DNA of 64,000 nucleotides from Thermoplasmata archaeon (GTDB taxonomy: Archaea; Thermoplasmatota; Thermoplasmata; Lutacidiplasmatales; UBA184): assembly GCA_021817245.1 (NCBI GenBank), contig JAKAVQ010000010.1, forward strand, positions 1-64,000, in the 5' to 3' direction. Under the pieces are notes generated by a model that worked only from the letters and a program-made list of their open reading frames with translations, was not told the origin of the DNA and ran no database searches. Within the stretch, counting starts at the first letter, position 1. The number at the start of each line of letters is the position of its first letter. The position numbers and the translations under genes are program-made. This document shows, piece after piece, positions 35,218-44,286 of this stretch.

Positions 35218-35957
35218 GACCGAACGCGTCGTGGACGCCCCCGCGTCCGCCGGGCGGGACGTCCGACGAAATGGTGCGCGGCGAAAAGGGCCGCCGGCAC
35301 CGCCGCATCGATGTTCACGACCCCGATCGGGGCGCACGACTGCAGCATCGCGAGGAGCGCCGCCTCACCGGAACCGCCGCGTCCGTAGCCGACCGAGGTC
35401 GGCACCCCGACCACCGGCGACCGGACGAGCCCGCTCACGACCGTGGGCAGCGCGCCCTCCCGGCCCGCGAAGACGAGGTAGATCGTGGGACGGTGGCGCT
35501 CGAGCTCGTCGAGGGCGCGGAGGAGCCGGTGCAGTCCGGCGACCCCCACGTCGTACGCCCGAACCACCCGGACGCCGAGCTCGACGAGCACCGCGCGGGC
35601 CTCCTCGGCGAGCGCGACGTCGCTCGTGCCGGCCGCAACGATCGCTGCGGTGCCGCCGAGGGGAGCCGACCCGAGGGGGCCCCGAAGCCGAACCAGGCGG
35701 CCCCCCGCGAGCTCGCGGACCGGGAGGCCCGCCCCGCGCGCGCGCGCGAGGACCCTCCGCTGCTCAGCGGTAGGGCGAGAGACGAGCGCGCCGTGGCCGC
35801 CGTCCGAGAGCGCCCGCAGGATCCCGAGGAGGTGCTCGGGGCTCTTGCCTTCCGCGAGGACCACTTCGGGAAGGCCGACACGTCGCGCGCGGTCCCGGTC
35901 GAGCCTGGCGTACGCGCGAACCCTCAACTCCCGCCCGCGAGCGCGACGCACCGTCAT
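35214..35957 (-). CDS. larB: LarB: pyridinium-3,5-biscarboxylic acid mononucleotide synthase
   Basis: This 247-aa protein has a PurE-like C-terminal domain with LarB motifs: A-A-G-T-S-D-V-A-L-A-E-E-A, A-Y-D-V-G-V-A-G-L-H-R, A-L-P-T-V-V-S-G-L-V, G-V-P-T-S-V-G-Y-G-R-G-G-S-G-E-A-A-L and V-V-N-I-D-A-A. LarB carboxylates and hydrolyses nicotinic acid adenine dinucleotide, the first step to the nickel-pincer cofactor; LarC and LarE are not in the window. ATG 35957 lies 30 nt from a TATA box shared with the divergent acyl-CoA dehydrogenase gene and has no SD. Confidence 0.88.
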   Translation of the reverse strand: MTVRRARGRELRVRAYARLDRDRARRVGLPEVVLAEGKSPEHLLGILRALSDGGHGALVSRPTAEQRRVLARARGAGLPVRELAGGRLVRLRGPLGSAPLGGTAAIVAAGTSDVALAEEARAVLVELGVRVVRAYDVGVAGLHRLLRALDELERHRPTIYLVFAGREGALPTVVSGLVRSPVVGVPTSVGYGRGGSGEAALLAMLQSCAPIGVVNIDAAVPAALFAAHHFVGRPARRTRGRPRRVRS

Positions 35958-35982
35958 CGACGGACCCGCACGCACCCAAGCG

Positions 35983-35990
35983 TGATATAG
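35983..35990. promoter_or_regulatory. Shared TATA box between larB and acyl-CoA dehydrogenase
   Basis: TGATATAG reads as CTATATCA on the other strand. Its centre is 30 nt from the larB ATG and 35 nt from the acyl-CoA dehydrogenase ATG. No other TATA candidate lies in the 64-nt gap, so one box may fire in both directions. Confidence 0.5.
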
Positions 35991-36021
35991 CGGATGCCGG
36001 TGGCACGCCGACCCCCGGTAC

Positions 36022-37170
36022 ATGCCCGATTTCTCCCTGACCCCGGAGGAGGAAAGCCTGCGGGACCTCGCCCGGAAGTTCGCCCGCGGCGAGATGGCGC
36101 CGGTCGCGGCCGAATGCGACCGGTCCGGACGGTTCCCCGAGGAGGTCTACCGCAAGGCGCACGGGCTGGGGCTGATGAACCTCAACGTCCCGACCGAGTA
36201 CGGGGGCAGCGGCCTCGGCGTCTTCGCCCAGTGCCTCATCGTCGAGGAGCTCGCGTACGCCTGTGGCGGCATGACCACCTCGATCATCGCGAACTGCCTC
36301 GCGCTCGAGCCGATCCTCCTCGGAGGCACGGCCGAGCAGAAGACCCGGATCCTGACGCCGTTCTGCGCCGACTACCGGTTCGCCGCGTTCTGCCTGACCG
36401 AGCCGAGCGGTGGGAGCGACGCCGGAGCGCTGCGGACGGTCGCCCGGCGGGACGGAGAGTCGTACGTCCTCGACGGGGAGAAGTGCTTCATCACGAACGG
36501 CCCCCACGCCGAGCTCTACACGGTCTTCGCGACCGTCGACCCGAGCCTCCGCCACCGGGGGATCACGGCGTTCGTCGTCCCCCGCGCGACCGAGGGCGTG
36601 CTCCCGGGAAAGGACGAAGAGAAGATGGGCCACCGCGCCTCCTCGACCGGCACGATCCGCTTCGAGAAGGTCCGGGTCCCGGCGACCCAGCGCCTCGGTG
36701 GGGAAGGCGAGGGGTTCGCGCTCGCGATGCGCACCCTCGACCAGACCCGGACGCCGATCGGGGCCCTCGCGACGGGGATCGCCCAGGCGGCGCTCGACCA
36801 CGCGGCGCGCTACGCGACCAAGCGCTACACCTTCGGCAAGCCGATCGCCGAGCACCAGGCGATCCAGATCAAGCTCGCGAACATGGCCCAGGCGATCCGC
36901 GCCGCCCGCCTGCTCACCTGGCACGCGGCGTGGACGATCGACCGCGGCGCGCGCGGCACGCTCGAGTCGTCGATCGCGAAGTGCTTCGCCTCCGACGCCG
37001 CGCTCCACGTTGCGGACGAGGCGATCCAGACGTTCGGCGGGTACGGGTACATGAAGGACTATCCCGTCGAGAAGCTCCTGCGCGACGCGAAGCTCACCCA
37101 GATCTACGAAGGCGCGAACGAGATCCAGCGGACCGTGATCGCCCGCGAGCTCCTCAAGTCGTACGACTGA
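36022..37170 (+). CDS. Acyl-CoA dehydrogenase
   Basis: This 382-aa protein has the standard length and motifs: [37 protein letters not shown] and the catalytic glutamate in [11 protein letters not shown]. It introduces the 2,3 double bond in an acyl-CoA and passes electrons to ETF. Chain-length or branched specificity cannot be read. It starts leaderless at ATG 36022 and is followed 12 nt later by etfB and then etfA, so enzyme and acceptor are made together. Confidence 0.93.
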   Translation: MPDFSLTPEEESLRDLARKFARGEMAPVAAECDRSGRFPEEVYRKAHGLGLMNLNVPTEYGGSGLGVFAQCLIVEELAYACGGMTTSIIANCLALEPILLGGTAEQKTRILTPFCADYRFAAFCLTEPSGGSDAGALRTVARRDGESYVLDGEKCFITNGPHAELYTVFATVDPSLRHRGITAFVVPRATEGVLPGKDEEKMGHRASSTGTIRFEKVRVPATQRLGGEGEGFALAMRTLDQTRTPIGALATGIAQAALDHAARYATKRYTFGKPIAEHQAIQIKLANMAQAIRAARLLTWHAAWTIDRGARGTLESSIAKCFASDAALHVADEAIQTFGGYGYMKDYPVEKLLRDAKLTQIYEGANEIQRTVIARELLKSYD

Positions 37171-37182
37171 AGGGGGCGCTTC

Positions 37183-37965
37183 GTGGAGATCGTCGTCTGC
37201 GTCAAGCCGGTCCCCGAGAGTGAGACGCGCCTGAGGGTCTCGGCGGACGGGACTTCGCTCGACCCCGAGGCGGTGAAGTTCGTCCTCGCGGGGTACGACG
37301 AGTCGGCGGTCGAGCAGGCGCTCCTCCTCAAGGAGTCGCTCCCCGGTTCGAAGGTCCACGCCGTGTCGTTCGGGCCGGCGCCGCGCACCGAGGAGGTCCT
37401 GCGGGCCGCGATCGCGCTCGGCTGCGACCAGGCGACCTGGGTCGAGGCCCCTCCCGGGCCGGCCCCGGACCCGGTCGCGACCGGGAGGGCGCTCGCGCGG
37501 CCGATCTTCGCGATGCCGCACGACCTCGTCCTCTGCGGGAAGCAGGCCGGCGACGACGAGGCCGGTCTCGTCGCGGCCGTGCTCGGCGAACTTCTTGGCG
37601 TGCCGGACGTGGGGTTCGTGGTCGACCTTCGGTTCGACGTGCCGAGCGGCCGGCTCCGGTTCCGACGGGCGACCGAGGGTGGCCTCGAGCTCTGGGAGGC
37701 CCCGACCCCGTGCGTGATCGGCCTCCAGCAGGCGTGGAACGACCCGCGCACGGCGAAGCTCCCCGCGATCCTCAAGTCCCGGCGGGTGGCGATCGCGAAG
37801 GTCCCGTACGCCCCCGAGGATTCCTCGGCGCCCCGGAGCGTGGCCGAGAAGTTCGAACTTCCCCCGCCGCGGACGGGCGCCGCGATGATCGAGTACAAGA
37901 CCCCGGCCGAGGCCGCGGCGAAGCTCGTCCGGGTACTGCGCGAGGAGGCGAAGGTCTTCCCGTGA
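37183..37965 (+). CDS. etfB: Electron transfer flavoprotein beta subunit
   Basis: This 260-aa protein starts [10 protein letters not shown] and has [25 protein letters not shown] and T-P-C-V-I-G-L-Q, all EtfB landmarks. It binds AMP and, with EtfA, the FAD that accepts electrons from acyl-CoA dehydrogenases. The stop overlaps the etfA GTG (GTGA). No bifurcating-type second FAD motif is evident to me, but that needs alignment. Confidence 0.92.
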   Translation: MEIVVCVKPVPESETRLRVSADGTSLDPEAVKFVLAGYDESAVEQALLLKESLPGSKVHAVSFGPAPRTEEVLRAAIALGCDQATWVEAPPGPAPDPVATGRALARPIFAMPHDLVLCGKQAGDDEAGLVAAVLGELLGVPDVGFVVDLRFDVPSGRLRFRRATEGGLELWEAPTPCVIGLQQAWNDPRTAKLPAILKSRRVAIAKVPYAPEDSSAPRSVAEKFELPPPRTGAAMIEYKTPAEAAAKLVRVLREEAKVFP

Positions 37966-38948
37966 CGCCCACGGTCCTCGTGGTCGGCGAGTCGAGCGGC
38001 GGCCGCCTCGCCGGCGCCTCGCTCGAGGCGGCCGGCACCGCGCGCCGCCTCGCGGCGGGCGACGGGGAGGTCGTCGGCTTCCTCGCGGGCGCCGGAACCG
38101 GCGCGGCGGCCGCCGAGTTCGCCCGTTACGGCGTCGGACGGGTCCGGGTCGTCGACGACGCGCGGTTCGACGCCGCTCCCGCGGCGGCGACCGCCCACGC
38201 CGCGGCCGCCGCCGCGGACGCGGTCGGGGCGAAGTGGGTGGTCCTCGCCGGCACGACGTTCGGACGAGACCTCCTCGGCCGTCTCGCGACGCGCTGGAAC
38301 GCCGCCGCCGCGAGCGGGGTGACCGAGGTCGCGGGAGACGCCGAAGGGCTCACGGTGCGGCGGCCGGTCTTCGGGGGCCGGGCCACCGAGACCCGACGCC
38401 TCGTGGGCGACCGCGCCGCGGTGGCGCTGCGGCCGCACGCGTTCCCTTCCCCGGCCGAGGTGCCGGTCGCGCTCGCGATCGAGGCGGTCGGGGCCCCGGA
38501 TATCCCCGCCGCCCTTTTCGGACCGAAGCGCACCGCGGTCGAGACCGCGGGGGCGGGGTCGGGGCCGGGCCTCGCGGACGCGGCGATCGTCGTCTCGGGA
38601 GGGCGCGGCCTCCGGGCGCCCGAGAACTTCCGCCTGATCGACGAGCTCGCCGCCTCGCTCGGGGCGGCGGTCGGCGCCTCCCGGGCGGTCACCGACGCCG
38701 GATGGCGGCCCGCGTCGCTCCAGGTCGGCCAGACCGGGCGTGCCGTCTCCCCGCAGCTCTACATCGCGGTCGGGATCTCGGGCGCGATCCAGCACCTCGT
38801 CGGGATGGTGAGCTCGCGCGTGATCGTCGCGATCAACTCGGACGCGTCCGCCCCGATCTTCAAGGTCGCCGACTACGGGATCGCGGGGGACCTCTTCGAG
38901 ATCGTGCCGGCGCTCACGGCCGAGGTCCGACGGGTCCGCGGGATCTAG
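37962..38948 (+). CDS. etfA: Electron transfer flavoprotein alpha subunit
   Basis: The gene starts at GTG 37962 inside the etfB stop and gives 328 aa. The C-terminal FAD domain holds the ETF-alpha signature [14 protein letters not shown] with V-I-V-A-I-N-S-D after it, plus V-S-G-G-R-G-L and Q-V-G-Q-T-G-R-A-V. The N-terminal half is very Ala-rich. It forms the heterodimer with EtfB and hands electrons to the ETF-quinone oxidoreductase encoded tail-to-tail 14 nt downstream. Confidence 0.93.
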   Translation: MTPTVLVVGESSGGRLAGASLEAAGTARRLAAGDGEVVGFLAGAGTGAAAAEFARYGVGRVRVVDDARFDAAPAAATAHAAAAAADAVGAKWVVLAGTTFGRDLLGRLATRWNAAAASGVTEVAGDAEGLTVRRPVFGGRATETRRLVGDRAAVALRPHAFPSPAEVPVALAIEAVGAPDIPAALFGPKRTAVETAGAGSGPGLADAAIVVSGGRGLRAPENFRLIDELAASLGAAVGASRAVTDAGWRPASLQVGQTGRAVSPQLYIAVGISGAIQHLVGMVSSRVIVAINSDASAPIFKVADYGIAGDLFEIVPALTAEVRRVRGI

Positions 38949-38962
38949 ACGAGGGGGCGTCC

Positions 38963-40264
38963 CTAGACGCTCCGGACCACGTCCGACCCGTCCTTGAGGA
39001 GGCGGAAGAGGGAGATCCCGGACTCCTTCTGCACCTCCCGGAGGAGGTGGCGGAGCGGACGCTTCGGACCGCCGGTCTCCGACATCATGGAGTGGAAGAG
39101 CGCGGTCGCGAACTTCGGGTACGCCGTGTAGATCCGGGGATTCCACTTCACGTCGTCCATCCGCTCGAAGTCGCGGAAGTCGGGGAGCACTCCGCTCGCC
39201 TCCAGGCGGCGGTCGTACTCCGCAAGACGCGCGGCGGACGGATCGTTCGCGGCCTTCGCGGCGAGCGCCGTTTCGGCCGCGGCGAGGCCGGTGCGGACCG
39301 CGTAGTTCATTCCCTGGATCACGAGCCCGTTCGAGAAGACGAACCCGGCGGCGTCCCCCGCGACCATCCAACCGTCACCGTGGAACGCCGCCGGACGGCT
39401 GGCCCACCCCGAGCTGATCAGCTTCGCCCCGTACTCGACGAGCTCGGCTCCGCGCAGGGTCCGCGCGATCGCCGGGTGGAGCTTGAACTGTTCGATCATC
39501 TCCGTCGAGTAGGTGTTCCGTCCGAAGAGCGACCGGAGGTTGATGATCAGCCCGAGCGAGATCGTGTCCCGGTTCGTGTAGAGGAATCCCCCCGCCATGA
39601 CGCCGGGCGCGAAGATCCCGGTGACCCACTCCTCGGCGTGTCCCTCGCCCGGGCCGAGCTGGAACCGTTCCTCGATGACCGACGCGTCGAGCCGATAGAC
39701 CTCCTTGACGCCGAGCTCGGTCGCCGTTCCCGAGAGGCGTGGGTTCGGCCGGATCGGGGTGCCGAGGGTGACCCGGGAGTTGGTCCCGTCCGCCACGATC
39801 GTGACGGGCGCCTTCATGGTCTCGCCGCCCTGGACCACGCCGCGCACGCGCGTCCCCTCCCAGTTCAACCGGTCGACCGGTACGGAGGTGACGACGGTCG
39901 CCCCCGCCTCCTCCGCCTTCCGGGCCAGCCAAGCGTCCGTGCGCGCGCGCAGGACGGAGTGGGCGACGAACGGCTCGCGTCGCCACCCCCCGTCCTCGTA
40001 GTCGAAGGCGAGGGAACGCTCGGGGGTCATGAGGCCGAAGCGCTTGCGCACGATGTGCCGCTCGACGGGCATATCGTGCCACCACCCCGGGACGATCGCG
40101 TCGAGGTCGTGGCCCCAGAGGACGCCCCCCGAGAGGTTCTTCGCCCCCGCTTCCGCGCCGCGTTCGAGGAGGAGGACGTTCGCCCCACCCTGGGCGAGGC
40201 GGATCGCCGCAGAGCTGCCGGCGAGGCCGGCACCGACGACGATCGCGTCGAACTCGTCCGCCAT
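38963..40264 (-). CDS. fixC: ETF-quinone oxidoreductase-like flavoprotein (FixC family)
   Basis: This 433-aa protein has the Rossmann start F-D-A-I-V-V-G-A-G-L-A-G-S-S-A-A, K-N-L-S-G-G-V-L-W-G typical of FixC/ETF-QO, and the second FAD motif W-M-V-A-G-D-A-A-G-F-V. It should pass electrons from ETF to quinone. The C-terminal ferredoxin domain of mitochondrial ETF-QO is absent and no fixX gene is adjacent, although the FixC-FixX pair is usual. ATG 40264 follows a GTTAAATG box (40294-40301) and appears leaderless. Confidence 0.88.
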   Translation of the reverse strand: MADEFDAIVVGAGLAGSSAAIRLAQGGANVLLLERGAEAGAKNLSGGVLWGHDLDAIVPGWWHDMPVERHIVRKRFGLMTPERSLAFDYEDGGWRREPFVAHSVLRARTDAWLARKAEEAGATVVTSVPVDRLNWEGTRVRGVVQGGETMKAPVTIVADGTNSRVTLGTPIRPNPRLSGTATELGVKEVYRLDASVIEERFQLGPGEGHAEEWVTGIFAPGVMAGGFLYTNRDTISLGLIINLRSLFGRNTYSTEMIEQFKLHPAIARTLRGAELVEYGAKLISSGWASRPAAFHGDGWMVAGDAAGFVFSNGLVIQGMNYAVRTGLAAAETALAAKAANDPSAARLAEYDRRLEASGVLPDFRDFERMDDVKWNPRIYTAYPKFATALFHSMMSETGGPKRPLRHLLREVQKESGISLFRLLKDGSDVVRSV

Positions 40265-40293
40265 GGGGAGTGCTCACGCACTCGGCCCGGCGC

Positions 40294-40301
40294 ATTTAAC
40301 G
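40294..40301 (-). promoter_or_regulatory. TATA box of the fixC-like gene
   Basis: GTTAAATG on the minus strand is centred about 33 nt before the ATG, which has no SD. Confidence 0.5.
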
Positions 40302-40338
40302 GTGCGCGGACCGGGCGCCCGTTCGGACGCCCCGTCCG

Positions 40339-40971
40339 TCAGCGGGGAGGTGGGTTGTTCCACACGACCGGACCCCGGGCGCTCTGGAGGTCGACCGTCG
40401 CGTTCTCGATGCGCTTCTGGAACGTGAACGGCTTCGGCACGCCCTTCCAGTCCTCGTTGCCCAGGTGCTGGCCGCCTTCCGAGCTGACGCGGACCGTCCC
40501 GTAGCCAAGGAGCCGCCGGCCGGCCGTCTGGTGGACGTCCACCCCGCGGACCTGGAGGATGGGGATCTCGTCGAATTCGCGGCCGAGGATCCCGCGTTGG
40601 ACGATCACCCGGCGACTCGTGACCGCGTAGACGGTCGAGATCCACCGGAGATAGCGGACCAGGATCCAGAGGAGGCCGATCAGCGCGAGGAGACCGAAGA
40701 GGTACTCGATGTAGCGCGGGGCCGTCCCGAGTCGGGAGAGGGCGTCCGAGTAGGCCGCGATCTGTCCGAACCAGCCGTGGATCTTGGCGGCCGTCAGATA
40801 GGTGAGCGCTCCGAAGAGGAGGGTGAAGACGACCGGCCCGGGGAAGTAGAACAGACCCGTCGCGCGGGTCTCGTCGAGCAGAACCTCCTGGTCGGCGAGG
40901 TACGTCGCCTTGAGGAGCCGCGGCATCGACCGAGGGGAGGCGGGGGTGGCCATCGAGCGTTGTACGGGCAT
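40339..40971 (-). CDS. Membrane protein with bacterial PH (bPH2/DUF304) domain
   Basis: This 210-aa protein has two transmembrane helices (about residues 43-65 and 88-110). A bPH2-like domain follows with V-T-S-R-R-V-I-V-Q-R-G-I-L-G-R, E-I-P-I-L-Q-V-R-G-V-D-V and G-Y-G-T-V-R-V-S-S, the strand pattern of YdbT/DUF304 proteins. Function is unknown; family members are membrane proteins linked to stress in some bacteria. Upstream ATGs make the first 15 residues uncertain. Confidence 0.7.
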   Translation of the reverse strand: MPVQRSMATPASPRSMPRLLKATYLADQEVLLDETRATGLFYFPGPVVFTLLFGALTYLTAAKIHGWFGQIAAYSDALSRLGTAPRYIEYLFGLLALIGLLWILVRYLRWISTVYAVTSRRVIVQRGILGREFDEIPILQVRGVDVHQTAGRRLLGYGTVRVSSEGGQHLGNEDWKGVPKPFTFQKRIENATVDLQSARGPVVWNNPPPR

Positions 40972-41016
40972 CGCTCGGTCATAAGCCCTCGGCCCGAGCG
41001 GTCGCGGAGCTCCCCC

Positions 41017-41025
41017 CTTATAATC
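41017..41025 (+). promoter_or_regulatory. TATA box of the amidohydrolase gene
   Basis: CTTATAATC is centred 25 nt before GTG 41046, giving a leaderless mRNA. Confidence 0.65.
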
Positions 41026-41045
41026 CCCCTCCGTACGGGACGACC

Positions 41046-41897
41046 GTGGGGGTCACGGACTGCCACGTGCACATCAACCCGATCGCCGAGATGCGCCCGG
41101 ACGCGCTCGGACTGCTCGCCGGCGTCGACCCCGCGAACGCCCGCCTCCTCGGCGATCCGACGGCGTTCCTCGAGTACCTCGATACGTGCGGGGTCGAACG
41201 TGCAGTGCTCGTGAACTACGTGGCTCCCGAGGTGATCGGGTACACGGAGGCGACGAACCGGTTCGTCGGGGAGTACGTCCGGGCCGACCCCGACCGCCTG
41301 ATCGCGTGCGGAGGGATCCGTCCCGATCACCCGGACCCGGAACGCGAGGTCGACCGGCTCGTGAGCGAGTTCGGGATCCGGGCGATCAAGCTCCACCCTC
41401 CGCATCAGCTGTTCCGTCCGAACGCGTACGTGGACGACCCGCGTTCGACCCTGCGAGCGCTCTACGCGGCGGCCGAGCGGCGGCGACTCCCCGTGATCTT
41501 CCATACCGGCACGTCGGTCTTCCCCCGGGCCCGCAACCGGTACTCGGACCCGCTCTACGTCGAGGACGTCGCCCTCGATTTCCCCGACCTCACGATCGTC
41601 CTCGCTCACGGGGGCCGGCCGATATGGATGGAGACGGCCGTCTTTCTCGCCCGGCGGTTTCCGAACGTCTGGCTCGAACTCTCGGGTGTACCGCCGAACC
41701 GTCTCCTCGAGTACTTTCCCCAGCTTGCGCGGATCGCCGCGAAGACGCTCTTCGGGACCGACTGGCCGGGCCCCGGCGTTCGCGACCTCGGGGCGAACCT
41801 GCGCGCGTTCCGGGCCCTCCCGCTCGCGGAGGAGGCCGCCCGCCGTATCCTCGAGGAGAACCCGCTCGTCGTCTTTCCCCGCCGGGCGCCCTCTTGA
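41046..41897 (+). CDS. Amidohydrolase 2-type metal-dependent hydrolase
   Basis: This 283-aa TIM-barrel enzyme has the PF04909 metal-site series: D-C-H-V-H-I at the N-terminus, I-K-L-H-P-P-H, I-F-H-T-G-T-S, L-A-H-G-G and the catalytic Asp in F-G-T-D-W-P-G. Relatives are decarboxylases or hydrolases of small ring or carboxylate compounds; the substrate cannot be named. The start is GTG 41046 behind a TATA box. Its stop codon overlaps the TATA box of the next gene. Confidence 0.82.
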   Translation: MGVTDCHVHINPIAEMRPDALGLLAGVDPANARLLGDPTAFLEYLDTCGVERAVLVNYVAPEVIGYTEATNRFVGEYVRADPDRLIACGGIRPDHPDPEREVDRLVSEFGIRAIKLHPPHQLFRPNAYVDDPRSTLRALYAAAERRRLPVIFHTGTSVFPRARNRYSDPLYVEDVALDFPDLTIVLAHGGRPIWMETAVFLARRFPNVWLELSGVPPNRLLEYFPQLARIAAKTLFGTDWPGPGVRDLGANLRAFRALPLAEEAARRILEENPLVVFPRRAPS

Positions 41898-41902
41898 AAT
41901 AG
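41894..41902 (+). promoter_or_regulatory. TATA box of the aIF1A gene
   Basis: TTGAAATAG overlaps the amidohydrolase stop and lies about 24 nt before GTG 41923, a leaderless arrangement. Confidence 0.6.
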
Positions 41903-41922
41903 TCGGCACCGCTCGGCCGGCC

Positions 41923-42351
41923 GTGCCCGACACTCCCGACCCCCCCGCCGAGACGTCGACCCCTCCGGCCGGCGAGCGAGAGGTCGCGAGCGTCGAGGTC
42001 GTGGAGGGCGGCGAGGAGCTCGGGCGGCTTCCGTTGCCGCGGCGCAACCGGGGGGAAGTCTTCGGGATCGCGAACCAGCTCCTCGGCGCGGCCCGGATCC
42101 GCGTCATGTGCGAGGACAACGTCTCGCGGATGGGACGGATCACCGGGAAGATGAAGAAGAAGATGTGGATCCGCGAGGGGGACCTGCTCATCCTCCGGCC
42201 CTGGGGATTCCAGGAAGGGAAGGCCGATATCCTCTTCCGCTACAGCCGGACGCAGGCGCAGTACCTCGCCCGCCGCAGCCTTTTGCCGGCGTCGGTCAAT
42301 GTTTTCGGAGGCTCCGAGGCCCCGGCGCCCGCCGGCGCCTCCGCCGCGTAG
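41923..42351 (+). CDS. eif1A: Translation initiation factor aIF1A
   Basis: This 142-aa protein has an OB-fold core at residues 40-120: R-R-N-R-G-E-V-F-G-I-A, V-S-R-M-G-R-I-T-G-K-M-K-K-K-M-W-I, E-G-D-L-L-I-L-R-P-W-G-F and Y-S-R-T-Q-A-Q-Y-L. It promotes ribosome-subunit dissociation and Met-tRNA binding at the P site. A 40-residue Pro/Glu-rich N-terminal extension precedes the normal start of the family; no ATG lies at the core boundary and the TATA spacing supports GTG 41923. The gene sits 11 nt before the NAD(P)HX repair gene. Confidence 0.92.
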   Translation: MPDTPDPPAETSTPPAGEREVASVEVVEGGEELGRLPLPRRNRGEVFGIANQLLGAARIRVMCEDNVSRMGRITGKMKKKMWIREGDLLILRPWGFQEGKADILFRYSRTQAQYLARRSLLPASVNVFGGSEAPAPAGASAA

Positions 42352-42362
42352 CCTCGGTACCG

Positions 42363-43865
42363 ATGTGGGCCGCCTCGCGCCGCGCGCTCTCCTCGGTGGA
42401 GATGGCCGTCATCGAGGAGAACGCGGTCGCGCTCGGCGTCACGATCGATGCCCTGATGGAGAGCGCCGGTCGCGCCGTCGCCGAGGAGGTCGTGCGCCAC
42501 CTTCCGCCGCCTCCGGCCCGGGTCGCGGTCGTCGCCGGCTCGGGCAACAACGGTGGGGACGGGACGTGCGCCACGTTCTACCTCCAGCAGTGGGGGTACT
42601 CGCCCGAGGTGTGGCTCGTTCACCCTCCCTCGGAGATCCGCTCGCGCGCCGCGCGCCGATGCTTCGACCGGATCGAACACCGCTGTCCCGTGCACGTCCG
42701 CGTCCCGCGGCCGGAGGAGCTCGCGACCATGCCGCTCGTGGTTGACGCCCTCCTCGGCACGGGCCAGTCCGACCGGATGCGGTCTCCCGTCCGGGAAGCC
42801 GTCGAGGCGATCCGATCGAGCCGGGCCCCCGTCCTCTCGGTCGACCTCCCGACGGGCGTCGCCGACCCCGAGGGACTGCGGCCGTCGTGGACCGTGACGT
42901 TCACCACCGTGAAGGAGGAGATCGCGCGCGGGAACGCGGGGCAGGTCGCCGTCCGGGAGATCGGGATCCCGCCCGACGCTTGGCGGCGGACCGGTCCGGG
43001 CGAGTTCCTCCTTTTCCGCGTGCCGAGCGGCACGTCCGACCGGGGCCGGACGGGCCGTCTGATCGTGGTGGGAGGGGGCCCGTACGCGGGCGCACCGGCC
43101 CTCGCCGGCCTCGCGGCGCTGCGCTCGGGGGCGGAGCGGGCGACGATCGTCGCTCCCCACGGCGCGAGCGAGTCGGTCCAATCGTTCAGCCCGAACCTCG
43201 TCGTCCGGGCGGTCGGCCTCGGACGCTTTCGCCCGAACGACGTTCCCGAGATCCTCGAGTTCGTGCGCGCGGCACCCCCCCGGGCGCTCGCGGTCGGCAT
43301 GGGGGCGGGGGCGCATCCCGAGACGATCGAGGCGCTCCGCACGTTACTGCGGGAGCTCGTGGGAACCGTCCCGCTCGTCGTGGACGCCGACGCGCTCGCC
43401 GCGCTTCCCACGTCGCAGGAGATCGCCGAGCGGCCGGCGTCGGCCGGCGTCGTCGCGACGCCCAACACGGGCGAGTTCGAGCGGGTCCTCGGCGGCGTCG
43501 CCACCGGCCCGCAGGAGCGGACGAGCGCCGACGTCGCCCGCATCGCGTCGGAGCGCCGGCTCACGTTGCTCGTCAAGGGGCCGTCGGACCTGGGCTCGGA
43601 TGGGGAGAGCTCGTTCGAGAATGCGCACCACCACGCGGCGATGACGGTCGCCGGGGCGGGCGACGTGCTCGCCGGGGTGGTCGCGAGCCTGCTCGCCCAG
43701 GGACTCTCCCCGTTGCACGCCGCCCGCCTCGGCACGTACTGGACCGGCGAGGCCGGTCAGCGCGCGGCCGCACGCCGGGGGTTCGGGCTGCTCGCGACGG
43801 ACGTCCTCGACGAACTGCCGGGGGCCTTGGTCGCGGGGCTCGAGCGGGTCCACCGCGCCGCGTAG
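42363..43865 (+). CDS. nnr: Bifunctional NAD(P)HX epimerase/ADP-dependent dehydratase
   Basis: This 500-aa protein has an N-terminal YjeF_N epimerase domain (to about residue 205) with V-A-G-S-G-N-N-G-G-D-G and V-D-A-L-L-G-T-G. The C-terminal ribokinase-like dehydratase domain has V-V-G-G-G-P-Y-A-G-A-P, V-V-D-A-D-A-L-A-A-L, T-P-N-T-G-E-F and V-A-G-A-G-D-V-L-A-G-V-V. It repairs hydrated NADH and NADPH. The usual G-N-P/G-x before the last motif reads N-A-H-H-H-A-A-M here. Start ATG 42363. Probably transcribed with aIF1A. Confidence 0.92.
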   Translation: MWAASRRALSSVEMAVIEENAVALGVTIDALMESAGRAVAEEVVRHLPPPPARVAVVAGSGNNGGDGTCATFYLQQWGYSPEVWLVHPPSEIRSRAARRCFDRIEHRCPVHVRVPRPEELATMPLVVDALLGTGQSDRMRSPVREAVEAIRSSRAPVLSVDLPTGVADPEGLRPSWTVTFTTVKEEIARGNAGQVAVREIGIPPDAWRRTGPGEFLLFRVPSGTSDRGRTGRLIVVGGGPYAGAPALAGLAALRSGAERATIVAPHGASESVQSFSPNLVVRAVGLGRFRPNDVPEILEFVRAAPPRALAVGMGAGAHPETIEALRTLLRELVGTVPLVVDADALAALPTSQEIAERPASAGVVATPNTGEFERVLGGVATGPQERTSADVARIASERRLTLLVKGPSDLGSDGESSFENAHHHAAMTVAGAGDVLAGVVASLLAQGLSPLHAARLGTYWTGEAGQRAAARRGFGLLATDVLDELPGALVAGLERVHRAA

Positions 43866-44286
43866 AACCGGGCCGCGCGCTCGGAAGGCGTCCGGCCCCC
43901 GGACCTCTCGGTCGAGGGGGTCGATGGGTGCGTCCGCCCGGGCTCGCGAGCGGAACGGGGACGGCCGGGGGCCCGACCAATGCCGGTCGGCGCGTGCCGA
44001 CGCTCCGGTTCCGACTCGCCCGGGAGAGACCGCGGGGCACGTGCGCCGGGGCTCCTTCGAAACCGGGGACTCCGAGCGTGGCCGGTCGGCGAGGACGGTC
44101 TGCGGCGCATTCGCCCCGTTCTTCGTGGTCGTCCGAAGGCTCGGAGACGGGGCATCGCGCCACGTACGCGTCGGCCGGAACCGGCCCCTCGGGCCAGCCC
44201 CGTTCGCCCGCGAACGCCCCCGCGCAGGATGCGAGGGCGCCGACCGCGCGCGAGGAACGGACGCGCCCAGCCGGGGGATTCCACGT
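43866..44286. other. Convergent intergenic region, no gene seen
   Basis: These 421 nt lie between the ends of nnr and bud32. Frames across it are low-complexity shadows. No familiar RNA signature or T-rich terminator is apparent, though the length is unusual for this compact segment. Confidence 0.4.
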
